Shown here piece by piece: positions 53,288 through 63,159 of a DNA stretch of 64,000 nucleotides. The DNA is from Candidatus Fermentithermobacillaceae bacterium (GTDB lineage Bacteria; Bacillota; Sulfobacillia; Fermentithermobacillales; DUSS01). Where the stretch lies: the NCBI GenBank assembly GCA_020725645.1, contig DYEQ01000034.1:43474-107473 (forward strand), written 5' to 3'. Made by a program: the position numbers and the translations under genes. The notes under the pieces are model-generated. The model did no database searches. It saw nothing but the letters and a program-made list of their open reading frames with translations, and had not been told where the DNA came from. The first letter of the stretch is position 1. Every line of letters begins with the position of its first letter.

Positions 53288-54163
53288 CTAGGCAAGGTAT
53301 TTTCTCAGCGACAAAGCGGACCCGAGCCCGCCTACGGCGAGACCGGTGATTCCCAGGATGGTTAGGATGTCGGTAGCTAAACGACTGTCCAAAGGAACAA
53401 CTGGCAGGTAAGGTAAGATCACCACGAGCCACCCCGAGAGCCAGTAATACGCCCCGATGAGCATTCCGGAAGCGGCGAGCGCTCCGAAAAACCCGAGCAG
53501 TAATCCTTCAAAGAAGAACGGGGCTGTGATGAACCCGTCGGTAGCGCCGACCAGCTTCATGATGGCCACTTCATGGCGGCGGGCGATGATCGTAAGCCTG
53601 ATGCTGTTGCCGATAACCAGGACCGAAACCACGCCTATGGAAATGACTCCTGCAACACCCGCCATCTGAAGAGCTCTTCCTATAGCCTCGAGCTTTTCCT
53701 GAGCTTCTTTCTGGTAGATAACATCTTCTACGCCTGGTATCTCTCTTAGAGAGGAAGCTACAGAGACTATTTCCTCGACGCCCGTGGTTTTGACCTCGAT
53801 TTTCGGCGGAAGCGGGTTATTCGTCTCAAGACCGTCCAGCACGGACGCCATATCCTGAAAGATTTCCCGCAATTCTTTCAGACCATCCTCGGGGCTTACG
53901 TACGTTACCTCACGTACCCCCGGTATTTCCTTGGCAGCCGCGAGTATTTGATCGATCTCCATTGCGGAAACGCCCTTTTTCAGAAACGCCTGAACGTCCA
54001 CCCCCTGTTCGACCGTTTTGAACATATACCTCAGGTTCGCTTCCACGAGAAACGTCGCGCCCAGGAGGGAGAGGGCGATAAATGTCGTCAGCAGAGACAA
54101 GAACGAAGAAAGGCCGTTCCTCCTCAAGCCTCTCCATGCTTCAGCAAACGCATAAAACATCAC
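53288..54163 (-). CDS. ftsX: Cell division protein FtsX
   Basis: This 291-residue permease-like protein has an N-terminal helix (SSFLSLLTTFIALSLLGATFLV), an extracytoplasmic loop (about 50-165) that should contact the M23 hydrolase, and three more membrane helices, ending in LRKYLA. It is not a transporter; it passes ATP-driven movement from FtsE to wall hydrolases. The start is GTG 54163 or the adjacent ATG. It follows ftsE by 7 bases. Confidence 0.95.
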   Translation of the reverse strand: MMFYAFAEAWRGLRRNGLSSFLSLLTTFIALSLLGATFLVEANLRYMFKTVEQGVDVQAFLKKGVSAMEIDQILAAAKEIPGVREVTYVSPEDGLKELREIFQDMASVLDGLETNNPLPPKIEVKTTGVEEIVSVASSLREIPGVEDVIYQKEAQEKLEAIGRALQMAGVAGVISIGVVSVLVIGNSIRLTIIARRHEVAIMKLVGATDGFITAPFFFEGLLLGFFGALAASGMLIGAYYWLSGWLVVILPYLPVVPLDSRLATDILTILGITGLAVGGLGSALSLRKYLA

Positions 54164-54170
54164 AACGACC

Positions 54171-54851
54171 TCACTCGGAGTAAGATCCGCGACGAACGTC
54201 CCGCACGATTCTGCCGTCTCTTAATTCGACCACGCGTTTCTTCATCGCATCCACGAAAGCTCGGGCGTGCGTCGCCACCACCACGGTGGTGCCGTAAAGG
54301 TTGGCCCGTTCGAGGAGCCGGAAAATCTCCATCGAGGTTGAAGGGTCCAAGTTACCCGTAGGTTCGTCGGCCAGAAGTATCTCGGGCTTCCTCACCAGCG
54401 CCCTGGCAATGGCCACCCGCTGCTGTTCTCCCCCGGAAAGTTCCTGCGGATAGGCGTCGCGTCTATCTCGAAGGTTTACAATATGCAGAGCGTTTATTAC
54501 CCGTTTCTGTATCTCCCGGGAGGGACAGTCTGTCACGCGCAAAGCAAAGGCCACGTTCTCATAGACGGTCCTGTCCTCGAGAAGCTTGAAGTCCTGAAAT
54601 ACTACCCCTATCCTGCGTCTGAAAAAGGGAATCCGGCTCCTCCGCATGCTGCCAAGATCCTCCCCCAGAACGGATACTTCTCCTTTGGTGGGCACTTCTT
54701 CCCGGTAAAGGAGCTTTATCAGGGTAGACTTTCCCGCCCCGCTGGGGCCGACCAAGAAGACGAACTCGCCTTTATCCACCTGCAAGTTGATGCCGGAAAG
54801 GGCGGTGATGTGTCCGTTATACGTCTTCTCGACGTTTTTAAGGCAAATCAA
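54171..54851 (-). CDS. ftsE: Cell division ATP-binding protein FtsE
   Basis: FtsE is the ATPase partner of FtsX. I chose TTG 54851 ([13 protein letters not shown]), which follows GGAGAGG and gives the normal 226 residues; a longer start at 54947 would add 32 non-family residues. Walker [16 protein letters not shown], signature [15 protein letters not shown], Walker [12 protein letters not shown] and the H-loop [10 protein letters not shown] are intact. It heads the ftsE-ftsX-M23-ctpB-minJ-like series. The 249 bases upstream (54852-55100) hold no gene I can support and must contain its promoter, though none stands out. Confidence 0.95.
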   Translation of the reverse strand: MICLKNVEKTYNGHITALSGINLQVDKGEFVFLVGPSGAGKSTLIKLLYREEVPTKGEVSVLGEDLGSMRRSRIPFFRRRIGVVFQDFKLLEDRTVYENVAFALRVTDCPSREIQKRVINALHIVNLRDRRDAYPQELSGGEQQRVAIARALVRKPEILLADEPTGNLDPSTSMEIFRLLERANLYGTTVVVATHARAFVDAMKKRVVELRDGRIVRDVRRGSYSE

Positions 54852-55100
54852 AACCCTCTCCTCCTGAATCTCTCTGCCAAACCCGCTCTCGAGCGGACGG
54901 AGAACCGCTTGTCCGGATGCCATATATTCTTCGACAGCGCTCGACACGATCCTGTTCCATAAAGCGCCTTAGAAGTGTGGAAATTCGTGACACACCTGTT
55001 ACCAGGGGTTTCACATTGCAGAGCCTGCGTAGATTCCGGACTCCGGCAGAAGTACAGCCTTTCGGCGAGAACGAGGAATGTTACAGATCCTACCCGTTCG

Positions 55101-56108
55101 TCACATCCGCGTTCTTAGGTCCGGTCGCTTGAGGCTAAGAGCTTTACGGGCTGCCTGAGCAACCTTTTCCGCCGTTAGCCCGTATTCGGTCAAAAGCTCC
55201 TCGGGCGTTCCCGACTGGCCGAACTTGTCCCGAACTCCGACACGCACCACGGGACAAGGACGGTTTTCCGAGAGAAACTCCGTCACGGCGCCCCCTAGCC
55301 CTCCTATTACACTGTGCTCTTCGGCGGTAACGAAGGCCCCGCACCGGTCAGCGAGTTCGAGGAGGGTTTTCTCATCCAGCGGCTTTACGAAAGCTACGTC
55401 GACCACCACCGATGTAATCCCTTCCGCAGCCAGGATCTCCCAGGCCTCCAGACACTTAGAAACCATTATTCCGTTGGCTAGAATAGCTACGTCCGCGTCG
55501 AGACCATCCCTCGTGCCTGCCGGCCCCATCGCCTCGAACCCGCGTCCCTTCGCGTCCTTCACGATGCTCGCTTTTCCCGGCTGGATCGGGGCGCCCTGGG
55601 GAAATACATCGGGAACTGGCGATCTGCCGAGTCTTATGTAGACCGGTCCATCGTGTGCGGCTGCCCACCGTACCACCTGCCTCGTCTCCTCTGCGTCTGC
55701 CGGCACTATCACGGTCATGCCGGGTATGACCCGCATCAACGCGATGTCCTCGAGGGCCTGATGGGATGCGCCGTCCGGACCTACCGTCAGTCCGCCGTGA
55801 GACGCAGTGATTTTGACGTTGAACCCTGGATAAGCAATGGACTGCCTAACCTGGTCATAAGCTCTCCCGGAGGCGAACACCGCAAAAGTGGAGGCAAACG
55901 GCACCTTTCCCGACCTGGCGAGGCCCGCCGCGGCACCCATCATATTGGCCTCGGCGATCCCGAAGTTAAAGAATCTCTCGGGAAACTCCTTGGCAAACTT
56001 GGATGTCATAGTCGAAGAGGAGAGGTCGGCATCCAGCACCACGATCTCGGGGCGCTCTCTTCCGAGTTCAACAAGGGTTTCTCCGTAGGCTTCTCGAGTC
56101 GCTTTCAT
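55101..56108 (-). CDS. Transketolase, C-terminal subunit (pyrimidine and C domains)
   Basis: Split transketolase of the two-polypeptide type. The 335-residue subunit holds the pyrimidine-binding domain with the catalytic Glu region FFNFGIAEANMMGAA and SHGGLTVGPDGASHQ, then the C-terminal domain (ADVAILANGIMV, VTAEEHSVIGGLGGAV). It works with the N-terminal subunit encoded upstream (gap 16 bases) to move two-carbon units in the non-oxidative pentose phosphate pathway. Related two-subunit enzymes also include DXS-like or E1 components, but the motifs fit transketolase best. Confidence 0.9.
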   Translation of the reverse strand: MKATREAYGETLVELGRERPEIVVLDADLSSSTMTSKFAKEFPERFFNFGIAEANMMGAAAGLARSGKVPFASTFAVFASGRAYDQVRQSIAYPGFNVKITASHGGLTVGPDGASHQALEDIALMRVIPGMTVIVPADAEETRQVVRWAAAHDGPVYIRLGRSPVPDVFPQGAPIQPGKASIVKDAKGRGFEAMGPAGTRDGLDADVAILANGIMVSKCLEAWEILAAEGITSVVVDVAFVKPLDEKTLLELADRCGAFVTAEEHSVIGGLGGAVTEFLSENRPCPVVRVGVRDKFGQSGTPEELLTEYGLTAEKVAQAARKALSLKRPDLRTRM

Positions 56109-56124
56109 CTGCGCATCCTCCCAG

Positions 56125-56988
56125 CTAAGCTCTCCCTACTTCCTCCAGCGCACGGGACAATTCCTCGCCTGTTGGCGCCTTTCCGTGCCACTCTCTCTGT
56201 CCCTCCATAAAGGAGACGCCTTTTCCCTTTACGGTTTTGGCGATGATCGCTGTGGGAGCTCCTCGAGATTCCGATGCGCAGGAAGCTGCCTCGAGCAGGG
56301 CGTCCACGTCGTGCCCGTCGACTTCCAGTACGCACCAGCCGAACGCCCGCCACTTGTCAGCTAGTGGTGACGGATTCATTATCTCCTCTACCCGGCCGTC
56401 GATTTGAAGACCGTTGAAATCGATGAACGCCGCAAGATTATCGAGCTTATAATGTGAAGCTGCCATCGCCGCTTCCCAAACCTGTCCTTCCTGGCACTCG
56501 CCGTCCCCGAGGAGCGCCCATACCCGGTATCCCCTCCGGTCCAGCTTTCCCGCCAAAGCCATCCCCACCGCCATCGAAAGCCCCTGGCCGAGGGAACCGG
56601 TAGATACTTCTACCCCGGGGGTCTTTTTGGCGTCGGGGTGACCCTGAAGCGGCGATCCGAACTTTCGCAACGTCGGTAGCAACTCTTTCGGAAAAAAGCC
56701 CTTTTCAGCGAGGACGGCGTAAAGGGTGGGGGCGGCATGGCCTTTGGACAATATGAACCTATCCCTATCGGGCCAGTTCGGATCTTCGGGGTTTACCCGC
56801 ATAACACCGAAATAAAGCGTCGAGACGATCTCGACGCAGGACAGGGACCCTCCAGGATGACCCGACCCGGCGGCGCCTATCATCGCCACCACGTTTTTTC
56901 TCACTTCCCGGCACACCCGCCGGATTTCTTCCGCCTTTTCCGAACGTTGCGTCTGCCTTATGCTTTCACATTTCCCGTCTTGTCCCAT
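56125..56988 (-). CDS. Transketolase, N-terminal thiamine-diphosphate subunit
   Basis: This 287-residue subunit carries the thiamine diphosphate motif GDGECQEGQVWEAAMAA ... DFNGLQIDG, plus ILSKGHAAPTLYAVL and TGSLGQGLSMAVGMAL, which bind substrate and cofactor in transketolase. It is complete and pairs with the downstream C-terminal subunit. It begins right after the stop of the WecG/TagA glycosyltransferase gene, so sugar-phosphate supply and envelope glycan synthesis are transcribed together. Confidence 0.92.
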   Translation of the reverse strand: MGQDGKCESIRQTQRSEKAEEIRRVCREVRKNVVAMIGAAGSGHPGGSLSCVEIVSTLYFGVMRVNPEDPNWPDRDRFILSKGHAAPTLYAVLAEKGFFPKELLPTLRKFGSPLQGHPDAKKTPGVEVSTGSLGQGLSMAVGMALAGKLDRRGYRVWALLGDGECQEGQVWEAAMAASHYKLDNLAAFIDFNGLQIDGRVEEIMNPSPLADKWRAFGWCVLEVDGHDVDALLEAASCASESRGAPTAIIAKTVKGKGVSFMEGQREWHGKAPTGEELSRALEEVGRA

Positions 56989-57747
56989 TCACTCTTCGCC
57001 AGCCTTTCCCTGAACCTTGTCAGAAGCTTTGGATGCCCGTAACACCCTCAGGACGAACTCCAGGAGCAACAGGTCTTTCGGTAACCTCCTGGGCTCCCTG
57101 ATGAGACGATACAGCCACTCAAGGCCCATACGCTGGAACCTTTCCGGCGCCCTCGGTACCTTTCCCGCCAATACATCGAGGACACCGCCGAGGCCGATAC
57201 CAACCCTCGCCCCCAGCGTCCTCGAGTTCCTCGAGATAAACTTCTCTTGGACGGGACTCCCCATGCAAGCAAAGAGGATGCGGGCGCCGGATCCCTTCAC
57301 TTCGGAAACGACTCGCTCTTCTTCCTCGCGCCGGAAGTACCCATGATGGGTACCGAGGATCTTTACCGCCGGGTTCTCCCGCCTGACCCGCTCGGCCGCA
57401 TCTTCGGCAATTCCGGGCTTTCCTCCGAGGAAAAAATAGCCCGCGTCAGGCCTGTTTTGGAACAAGGCATGGACCAGGTCAACTCCGGTTAGCCGTTCGG
57501 GTAAGAAACCCCCGAGCTTCTTTGCCGCCCACAGGATCCCCTGACCATCCGGAGTAATGAGGTCAGCGTCGTCTAAGACCGCCCGGAATTCCGGGTCTCT
57601 CAGGGCTTGGCAAAGCATGATCGGATTGGCGGTGATGACCAACCTCGTGATTCCGTCGTCTCGTTCCAGCATCCAATCGATGGCGTTAAGCGCACCCTTG
57701 AGGGTTAGCGGGTAGAATTCCACTCCGAGTATGACGGTCCCACGCAC
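56989..57747 (-). CDS. WecG/TagA/CpsF family glycosyltransferase
   Basis: A 252-residue GT26 enzyme, which usually adds N-acetylmannosamine or a related sugar to undecaprenyl-linked GlcNAc in wall-polymer synthesis. Conserved parts are NPIMLCQALRD ... ADLITPDGQGILWAAKKLGG, FFLGGKPGIAEDAAERV, VKILGTHHGYF and CMGSPVQEKFISRN. The GTG at 57747 follows GGAAAGGTGG by 7 bases and is preferred over an upstream TTG. csaB lies divergently upstream, consistent with a secondary cell-wall polymer pathway. Confidence 0.92.
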   Translation of the reverse strand: MRGTVILGVEFYPLTLKGALNAIDWMLERDDGITRLVITANPIMLCQALRDPEFRAVLDDADLITPDGQGILWAAKKLGGFLPERLTGVDLVHALFQNRPDAGYFFLGGKPGIAEDAAERVRRENPAVKILGTHHGYFRREEEERVVSEVKGSGARILFACMGSPVQEKFISRNSRTLGARVGIGLGGVLDVLAGKVPRAPERFQRMGLEWLYRLIREPRRLPKDLLLLEFVLRVLRASKASDKVQGKAGEE

Positions 57748-57795
57748 CCCGGATCCACCTTTCCGGAATTGGTCTCGTTCCGACAAACCATTTCA

Positions 57796-57824
57796 ATAAT
57801 AGACCAAAGTGCTTCAGGGATGAA
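57796..57824 (-). promoter_or_regulatory. Candidate promoter for the wecG-type/transketolase operon
   Basis: On the minus strand -35 TTCATC (57824-57819) is spaced 17 bases from -10 TATTAT (57801-57796, five of six consensus bases), about 50 bases ahead of the GTG start. The -35 box is weak. The remaining bases of the divergent gap to 57991 must hold the csaB promoter, which I could not place. Confidence 0.4.
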
Positions 57825-57991
57825 CACAGGCGGTCAGGCGATAGGGCCAAGTTTACACAGGATGTAGGCGGATGCTATCATCATTCTCGAACAATCCTTT
57901 GGATTTGCCTTTTTCGCGGCGGCGGCCGGATTCGGCGGTATCCCCGGGGAAACCAGCCTGAAGAAGGAGCTGGTGACGAAGGAGCTTCGTT

Positions 57992-59083
57992 ATGAAAAAG
58001 ATCGTCCTCGCCGGCTACTATGGTATGTACAACACGGGAGATGAGGCAATCCTCGCTGCCACGGTGGGCGCTTTGAGACAAGCCCGGAACGATTTTCGAC
58101 TGGTGGTGTTGTCCGCCGATCCCCAAGGAACATCGGCCAGTTACGGCCTGGAAGCTTTTCACCGTATGTCGCCCGCCGGAGTTTTCAGAGCTCTCCTCCG
58201 TGCAGACCTGGTTCTCTTCGGGGGCGGCAGTTTGTTGCAGGACGTAACCTCCAAACGGTCCCTTCTCTATTACCTGACCGTTCTCAAGCTCGCCCGGATC
58301 CTGGCGCGCCGCGTGATGATTTACGCCAACGGGGTCGGCCCCGTTCGATGGCCCACCGGAAGGAAGATGGTGGCAGATGCCGTTTCCAAAGCTGACATCA
58401 TAACCGTAAGAGACGAGGATTCAGCTCGAGAGCTTCGAGCCATGGGCGTCGCCGGGCGGGAGATCCACGTTACAGCTGACCCCGTTTTCCTCCTAGAACC
58501 TGGTTCCAGGGAAGTAGCCATCGCCACCCTCCGGTCCCACGGATTGACCGGGGCGAAAATATTGTGGCTTTCCTTGAGGCCCGCTTCGGGGGAAACCTGG
58601 ACATCTTCGGTAATCGATCTCATCCTGGGCGCGAAAAACCGCGGGCTCCAACCGGTATTCTTCCTCATGCAGGAAGAGAGGGACGGCAAAGAAGCTTCCC
58701 GGCTAAATTCCCTGCTGGAGGCCTCGGGCAAACCACCGGTTCCCATAGTAAAAGCACCTAGACCGGAAGATGCATTGGCCCTTATCAGTGAGGGGAAATT
58801 CCTCGTCGGGATGAGGCTTCATTCGCTCATCCTGGCGGCAATGGGCGGCGTCCCGGCCGCCGGAGTGGAACTGGACCCAAAGATAAGCTCATTTCTCAAA
58901 GCTGCGGGACTTGTGCCCGCCCCTGCTCCGTCGAAAGCGAGGCCGGGTGAGCTTTCCGCCGTCCTAGACGATCTCATCGCAAAGGAAGAGACGTTCAAAA
59001 AGTCGCTTGAGGCGAAACTGCCCGAATTCCAAACCCTCGCCAGGCGGAACCTGGACCTGGCCCTTTCCCTTTTACACCCGTGA
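57992..59083 (+). CDS. csaB: Polysaccharide pyruvyl transferase CsaB
   Basis: CsaB adds ketal pyruvate to the secondary cell-wall polymer so that SLH-domain S-layer proteins can bind. The 363 residues show KIVLAGYYGMYNTGDEAILAA at the N-terminus, LVLFGGGSLLQD, ITVRDEDSARELRAMG and the C-terminal VGMRLHSLILAAMGGVPAAG with the conserved His. It is transcribed alone on the plus strand and converges on prfB, with 12 bases of 3' overlap. Its presence implies a pyruvylated wall polymer and probably SLH proteins elsewhere in the genome. Confidence 0.93.
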   Translation: MKKIVLAGYYGMYNTGDEAILAATVGALRQARNDFRLVVLSADPQGTSASYGLEAFHRMSPAGVFRALLRADLVLFGGGSLLQDVTSKRSLLYYLTVLKLARILARRVMIYANGVGPVRWPTGRKMVADAVSKADIITVRDEDSARELRAMGVAGREIHVTADPVFLLEPGSREVAIATLRSHGLTGAKILWLSLRPASGETWTSSVIDLILGAKNRGLQPVFFLMQEERDGKEASRLNSLLEASGKPPVPIVKAPRPEDALALISEGKFLVGMRLHSLILAAMGGVPAAGVELDPKISSFLKAAGLVPAPAPSKARPGELSAVLDDLIAKEETFKKSLEAKLPEFQTLARRNLDLALSLLHP

Positions 59084-60200
59084 TCTTTCCGCCAACCCCC
59101 GCTTTTCCAGATCGGTCTTGAGAAAAGCATATATGAAGTCATCGATATCCCCGTCCAGCACTCTCTCGGCGTTTCCCGTCTCGTGGTCGGTACGGTGGTC
59201 TTTCACCAGCGTGAACGGCTGGAGGACGTAAGAACGGATCTGGTTTCCCCATGCGATTTCCTTATGGGGACCGCGGAGACTTTCGATTTCTTTTCTACGC
59301 TCCTCTTCCTTAAGAGCCAGGAGCTTCGCCTTTAGAATCCTCATCGCCACCAGCCTGTTGGAATGCTGGGATCTTTCGTTTTGGCAAGTGACGACGATCC
59401 CCGTGGGTAAGTGGGTTATCCTGACCGCCGAATCGGTCTTGTTGACATGCTGACCCCCGGCACCGGACGACCGGAAAGTATCGATCTTGAGATCGTCCGG
59501 GTTGATCTCAACCTCCACATCTTCCTCGAAATCTGGCAAGACGTCCACGGAAGCGAAGGACGTGTGTCGCCTGCCCGAAGCGTCAAAGGGGGAAATCCTG
59601 ACGAGCCTGTGAACACCCTTTTCCCCCCGAAGGTAACCGTAAGCGTAGTTGCCTTTCACGAGAAAGCTGACGCTCTTCAGCCCGGCCTCTTCCCCCGGTA
59701 GCATATCGAGGATCTCAACGGAGTATCCCCGCCGCTCGGCCCAGCGCGTGTACATCCGGCAAAGCATTTCCACCCAGTCCATGGCATCCGTTCCCCCTGC
59801 TCCTGAGTGAAGGGACAAGATGGCGTCGGATGCGTCATACTTGCCCGAGAGGTACACGCGGAGCTCCATCTCGCGAGTAAGATTCTCAAGGGTCGCTGCG
59901 GTGTTGGTGAGCTCGTCGAGAAGCGAAGGATCCCCTTCTTCGTCCGCCATTTTCGCGAGCCCGGCGGCGTTCTGAATCCGGGATTCGAGATCCGAAAAGC
60001 TCTTAACCAGGGTCTCCTCTCTTTTCAGCTTCGAACTGATGGAAGCGGCCTCCTCGGGCCTCGACCAAACAGCTGGATCTTCGAGACGTGCTTTCAGCTC
60101 CCGAATCTCTTCTTCCCTTTTAGGGATGTCAAAGGGACCTCCTTAAGCTGGAAGTCTTCTCTGTGAGCAACTCAAGTCTCCTCAAAACATCCTCGTACAC
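59072..60200 (-). CDS. prfB: Peptide chain release factor 2, programmed +1 frameshift
   Basis: RF2 terminates at UGA and UAA. Translation starts at GTG 60200, 15 bases after the secA stop, and runs 23 codons to an in-frame TGA (60131-60129). A +1 shift continues the frame (next codon GAC, 60130-60128) to 59072, giving about 375 residues, the normal RF2 length. The main frame has the GGQ loop SSGAGGQHVNKTDSAVRITH and the tail seen in RF2. Without the frameshift only a fragment starting near 59950 would appear. The signal is described in the adjacent entry. Confidence 0.95.
60128..60143 (-). promoter_or_regulatory. prfB +1 frameshift signal
   Basis: On the minus strand an internal Shine-Dalgarno-like AGGAGGT (60143-60137) lies two bases ahead of the slippery CTTTGAC (60134-60128). 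This matches the classic RF2 autoregulatory element: low RF2 makes ribosomes pause at UGA and shift +1, restoring RF2 synthesis. Confidence 0.93.
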
Positions 60201-60215
60201 CGCGTTTCTCTCCCT

Positions 60216-63050
60216 TCAAAGCTTACCGCAGCAATTCTTGTATTTCTTGCCGCTACCGCACGGGCAGGGATCATTCCTTCCGACCTTTTTAGCTCCCCGT
60301 GGGACCGGAGGCGCATTCCCTGCGCCTCGCGCTTCCGCAGTTCCTCCCCGGGACGTAACCCGTGCCTGGCCGCGGCTTTCCCGGTTTTCCATACCACCGG
60401 TCCTTCCCTGGCTGATTTCACGGCGGCCACCCTGTCCGCCCCGGACGGGCGCCTCCCCTTCCGACCTCTCCCGGACCGTCATCCGGAAGATATACCTCAC
60501 CACATCCTCCTCAATGCTCTGCACCATACGGTTGAAAAACTCAAACGCCTCCATTTGATATTCAACCAGCGGATCCTTCTGCCCGTAGGCGCGGAGCCCT
60601 ATCCCTTCCCTCAAGTCCTCCATAGCCGACAGGTGGTCCACCCACTTCGAGTCGATCACCCGTAAAAGGACCAGCCTCTCCAGCAGCTTCATGTTCTGCC
60701 CGAGACTACGGGATTTTCCGAGGTAAACCGCCTTAATCGTGGAAAACACCCGTTCGGTGACGTCTTCCACGAGAGTCTTGTTGCCCCTGCGCTCCAAAAG
60801 CGCGGGGATGCTTGCAAGACGCCGGTCGTCTGCGGAAAGCTCGGGGCACAGCTCCGAGACGTAGGCCAAGAACCCCTTGACGTCAGCTTCCTCGCCCGTG
60901 ACCGGTGAGAGATAGGTGCCGGCGGCCCGCTCTACACATCTTCCGACCATTCCCAGGATCATTTCGGACAAATCGTCCGCCTCGAGGACTTTCGTCCTTT
61001 CCCGGTAAACCGTCTCCCTTTGTTTATTCAAAACGTTGTCGTATTCGAGAACGCTCTTCCTGATGGAGAAGTTATGGGACTCGAGCCGCTTCTGGGCGGT
61101 CTCCACCGCCTTGGTAACAATTGGGTGCTCGATGGGTTCATCTTCCTCGAAACCCAGCCGCTCCATCAACCCGGAAATCTGGTCTCCTCCGAACAGCCTC
61201 ATGAGATCATCTTCGAGGGACAGGTAGAACCGGGAAGAACCGGGGTCCCCTTGACGACCGGCGCGGCCTCGTAACTGGTTGTCGATCCTCCGAGCTTCGT
61301 GTCGCTCGGTGCCGATGACGTGGAGCCCTCCCAAGCTAACCACCCGGTCGTGTTCAGCATCGGTGATCTCTTTAGCTTCACGGTAAAACCGGGAGTAAAG
61401 CTCCCGCGCCTCGACCACTTGCTTTGCGAAGTCATCCGGATTGCCTGATTCGATTTGCCTTCTCACTTCCTCCGGGAGCACGTATTCGGAAGCTACCTGG
61501 ATTACCTCGGGTGGATAACCCTTTTGCCTGAGCTTCTCTTTGACCAGAAAAGCAGGGTTTCCGCCCAGAAGGATGTCGGTACCGCGGCCAGCCATGTTCG
61601 TAGCTATGGTGACGGCGCCGAGCCTTCCAGCTTGCGCCACTATCTCAGCTTCCCGTTCATGGTGTTTGGCGTTGAGAACCTGGTGGGGTATGCCTTCTTT
61701 CTTCAAGAGCTCCGAAAGCTTCTCGGACTTTTCGATGGAAATCGTCCCCACCAGCACCGGCCTGCCCTTTTTATGACACTCGCGGATCTCCTCGACCACT
61801 GCCTTGAACTTCGCTCTCTCCGTCTTCCAGATGGAATCGGGATAGTTGGTCCTTATGAGAGGTTTGTTGGTGGGTATCGACACCACGTCGAGCCCGTAAA
61901 TCTCTATGAACTCGGCTTCCTCGGTCATCGCAGTTCCCGTCATGCCCGCAAGCTTCTTGTACATGCGGAAGAAGTTCTGAACGGTGATGGTGGCGAGGGT
62001 TTGAGCTTCAACCCGGCACTGAACACCCTCTTTAGCTTCGATAGCTTGATGGAGCCCGTCGGAAAAGCGCCTGCCGTACAGGATTCTTCCTGTAAACTCG
62101 TCGACTATCAGGACCTCCCCATCTTTGACGATGTAGTCTACATCCCTCTTCATCAGTTCCTTGGCTCTTATAGCCTGCGTTAGATAGTGAGAAAGGTCCA
62201 TGTGCTCCTGGGAATAGAGGTTTTCGATCCCCAGCCATCTTTCGGCGAAAGCTACTCCTTCTTCGGTGAGGGCGACCACCCTGGTCTTTTCCTCCACCGT
62301 ATAGTGCTGGCCTCTTTTCATCAGAGAGGCAAGCCTCGCGAATCTTCTATAAACCTCCTCTGTTCCCGAAGCTTCTCCCGAGATGATCAGAGGAGTCCTC
62401 GCTTCATCGATGAGGATGGAGTCCACTTCGTCGATGATGGCGTAGTCGAGGACGCCCTGGACCATATCCTCCTTGTGCCAGCACATGTGGTCTCTGAGAT
62501 AGTCGAAGCCGAACTCGGTGTTGGTCCCGTAAATGATGGGGCACTTGTACGACGCCTTTTTCGCGTCGGTGGTCATCCCCGGGATGACCAACCCGACGTC
62601 AAGGTCGAGGAATCTGTAGACCTGGCCCATCCATTCCCGGTCCCGGCGGGCCAGATAGTCGTTGACCGTGACGACATGCACCGTTCTGCCGGCCACGGCG
62701 TTGAGATACGCGGGCATGGTAGCTACGAGGGTTTTACCCTCACCGGTCTGCATTTCGGCAATGCGTCCCTGGTGGAGCACTATTCCTCCCATGACCTGCA
62801 CATCGAAGGGGCGCATGTCCAGAGTCCGCCTGGCGGTTTCTCTCACGACCGCAAAAGCTTCCGGCAGGATGGAATCGGGGCTCTCACCCCGGGCTATCCT
62901 TCCCCTGAACTCAGCTGTCTTCGCCTTGAGTTGGTCATCGGATAGAACCATCACCTCCGGCTCCCGCGAGTTGACCGCTTCCACGAGGGGCCGGAGTTTT
63001 CTCAATTCCCTCTCATTAGCATTGAGTAAACCAGCTATCGCTTTAATCAT
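60216..63050 (-). CDS. secA: Preprotein translocase ATPase SecA
   Basis: SecA drives protein export through SecYEG. The ATG at 63050 ([10 protein letters not shown]) follows GAGG by 9 bases and gives 944 residues; an ATG nine bases upstream is the alternative. Motifs are [16 protein letters not shown] (Walker A), the DEVD box in [29 protein letters not shown] and [13 protein letters not shown]. The C-terminal linker is Arg/Gly-rich and ends in the zinc-binding [13 protein letters not shown]. The gene is complete and followed by prfB. Confidence 0.97.
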   Translation of the reverse strand: MIKAIAGLLNANERELRKLRPLVEAVNSREPEVMVLSDDQLKAKTAEFRGRIARGESPDSILPEAFAVVRETARRTLDMRPFDVQVMGGIVLHQGRIAEMQTGEGKTLVATMPAYLNAVAGRTVHVVTVNDYLARRDREWMGQVYRFLDLDVGLVIPGMTTDAKKASYKCPIIYGTNTEFGFDYLRDHMCWHKEDMVQGVLDYAIIDEVDSILIDEARTPLIISGEASGTEEVYRRFARLASLMKRGQHYTVEEKTRVVALTEEGVAFAERWLGIENLYSQEHMDLSHYLTQAIRAKELMKRDVDYIVKDGEVLIVDEFTGRILYGRRFSDGLHQAIEAKEGVQCRVEAQTLATITVQNFFRMYKKLAGMTGTAMTEEAEFIEIYGLDVVSIPTNKPLIRTNYPDSIWKTERAKFKAVVEEIRECHKKGRPVLVGTISIEKSEKLSELLKKEGIPHQVLNAKHHEREAEIVAQAGRLGAVTIATNMAGRGTDILLGGNPAFLVKEKLRQKGYPPEVIQVASEYVLPEEVRRQIESGNPDDFAKQVVEARELYSRFYREAKEITDAEHDRVVSLGGLHVIGTERHEARRIDNQLRGRAGRQGDPGSSRFYLSLEDDLMRLFGGDQISGLMERLGFEEDEPIEHPIVTKAVETAQKRLESHNFSIRKSVLEYDNVLNKQRETVYRERTKVLEADDLSEMILGMVGRCVERAAGTYLSPVTGEEADVKGFLAYVSELCPELSADDRRLASIPALLERRGNKTLVEDVTERVFSTIKAVYLGKSRSLGQNMKLLERLVLLRVIDSKWVDHLSAMEDLREGIGLRAYGQKDPLVEYQMEAFEFFNRMVQSIEEDVVRYIFRMTVRERSEGEAPVRGGQGGRREISQGRTGGMENRESRGQARVTSRGGTAEARGAGNAPPVPRGAKKVGRNDPCPCGSGKKYKNCCGKL

Positions 63051-63159
63051 ATTTCTCATCCTCTATAGTTGCTGTATCAACTCTAGAGATCTCTACTAAA
63101 AGACCTATGACCTGGAACAAAAAGCCGGCTGTAGCCAGGAAAGGCACTGCCGGTATCCG

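Noticed and set aside
59072..60200. prfB as a broken pseudogene because of the in-frame TGA
   Set aside because: The TGA is in the classic CTTTGAC slip site with an internal AGGAGGT, so it is programmed, not a lesion.
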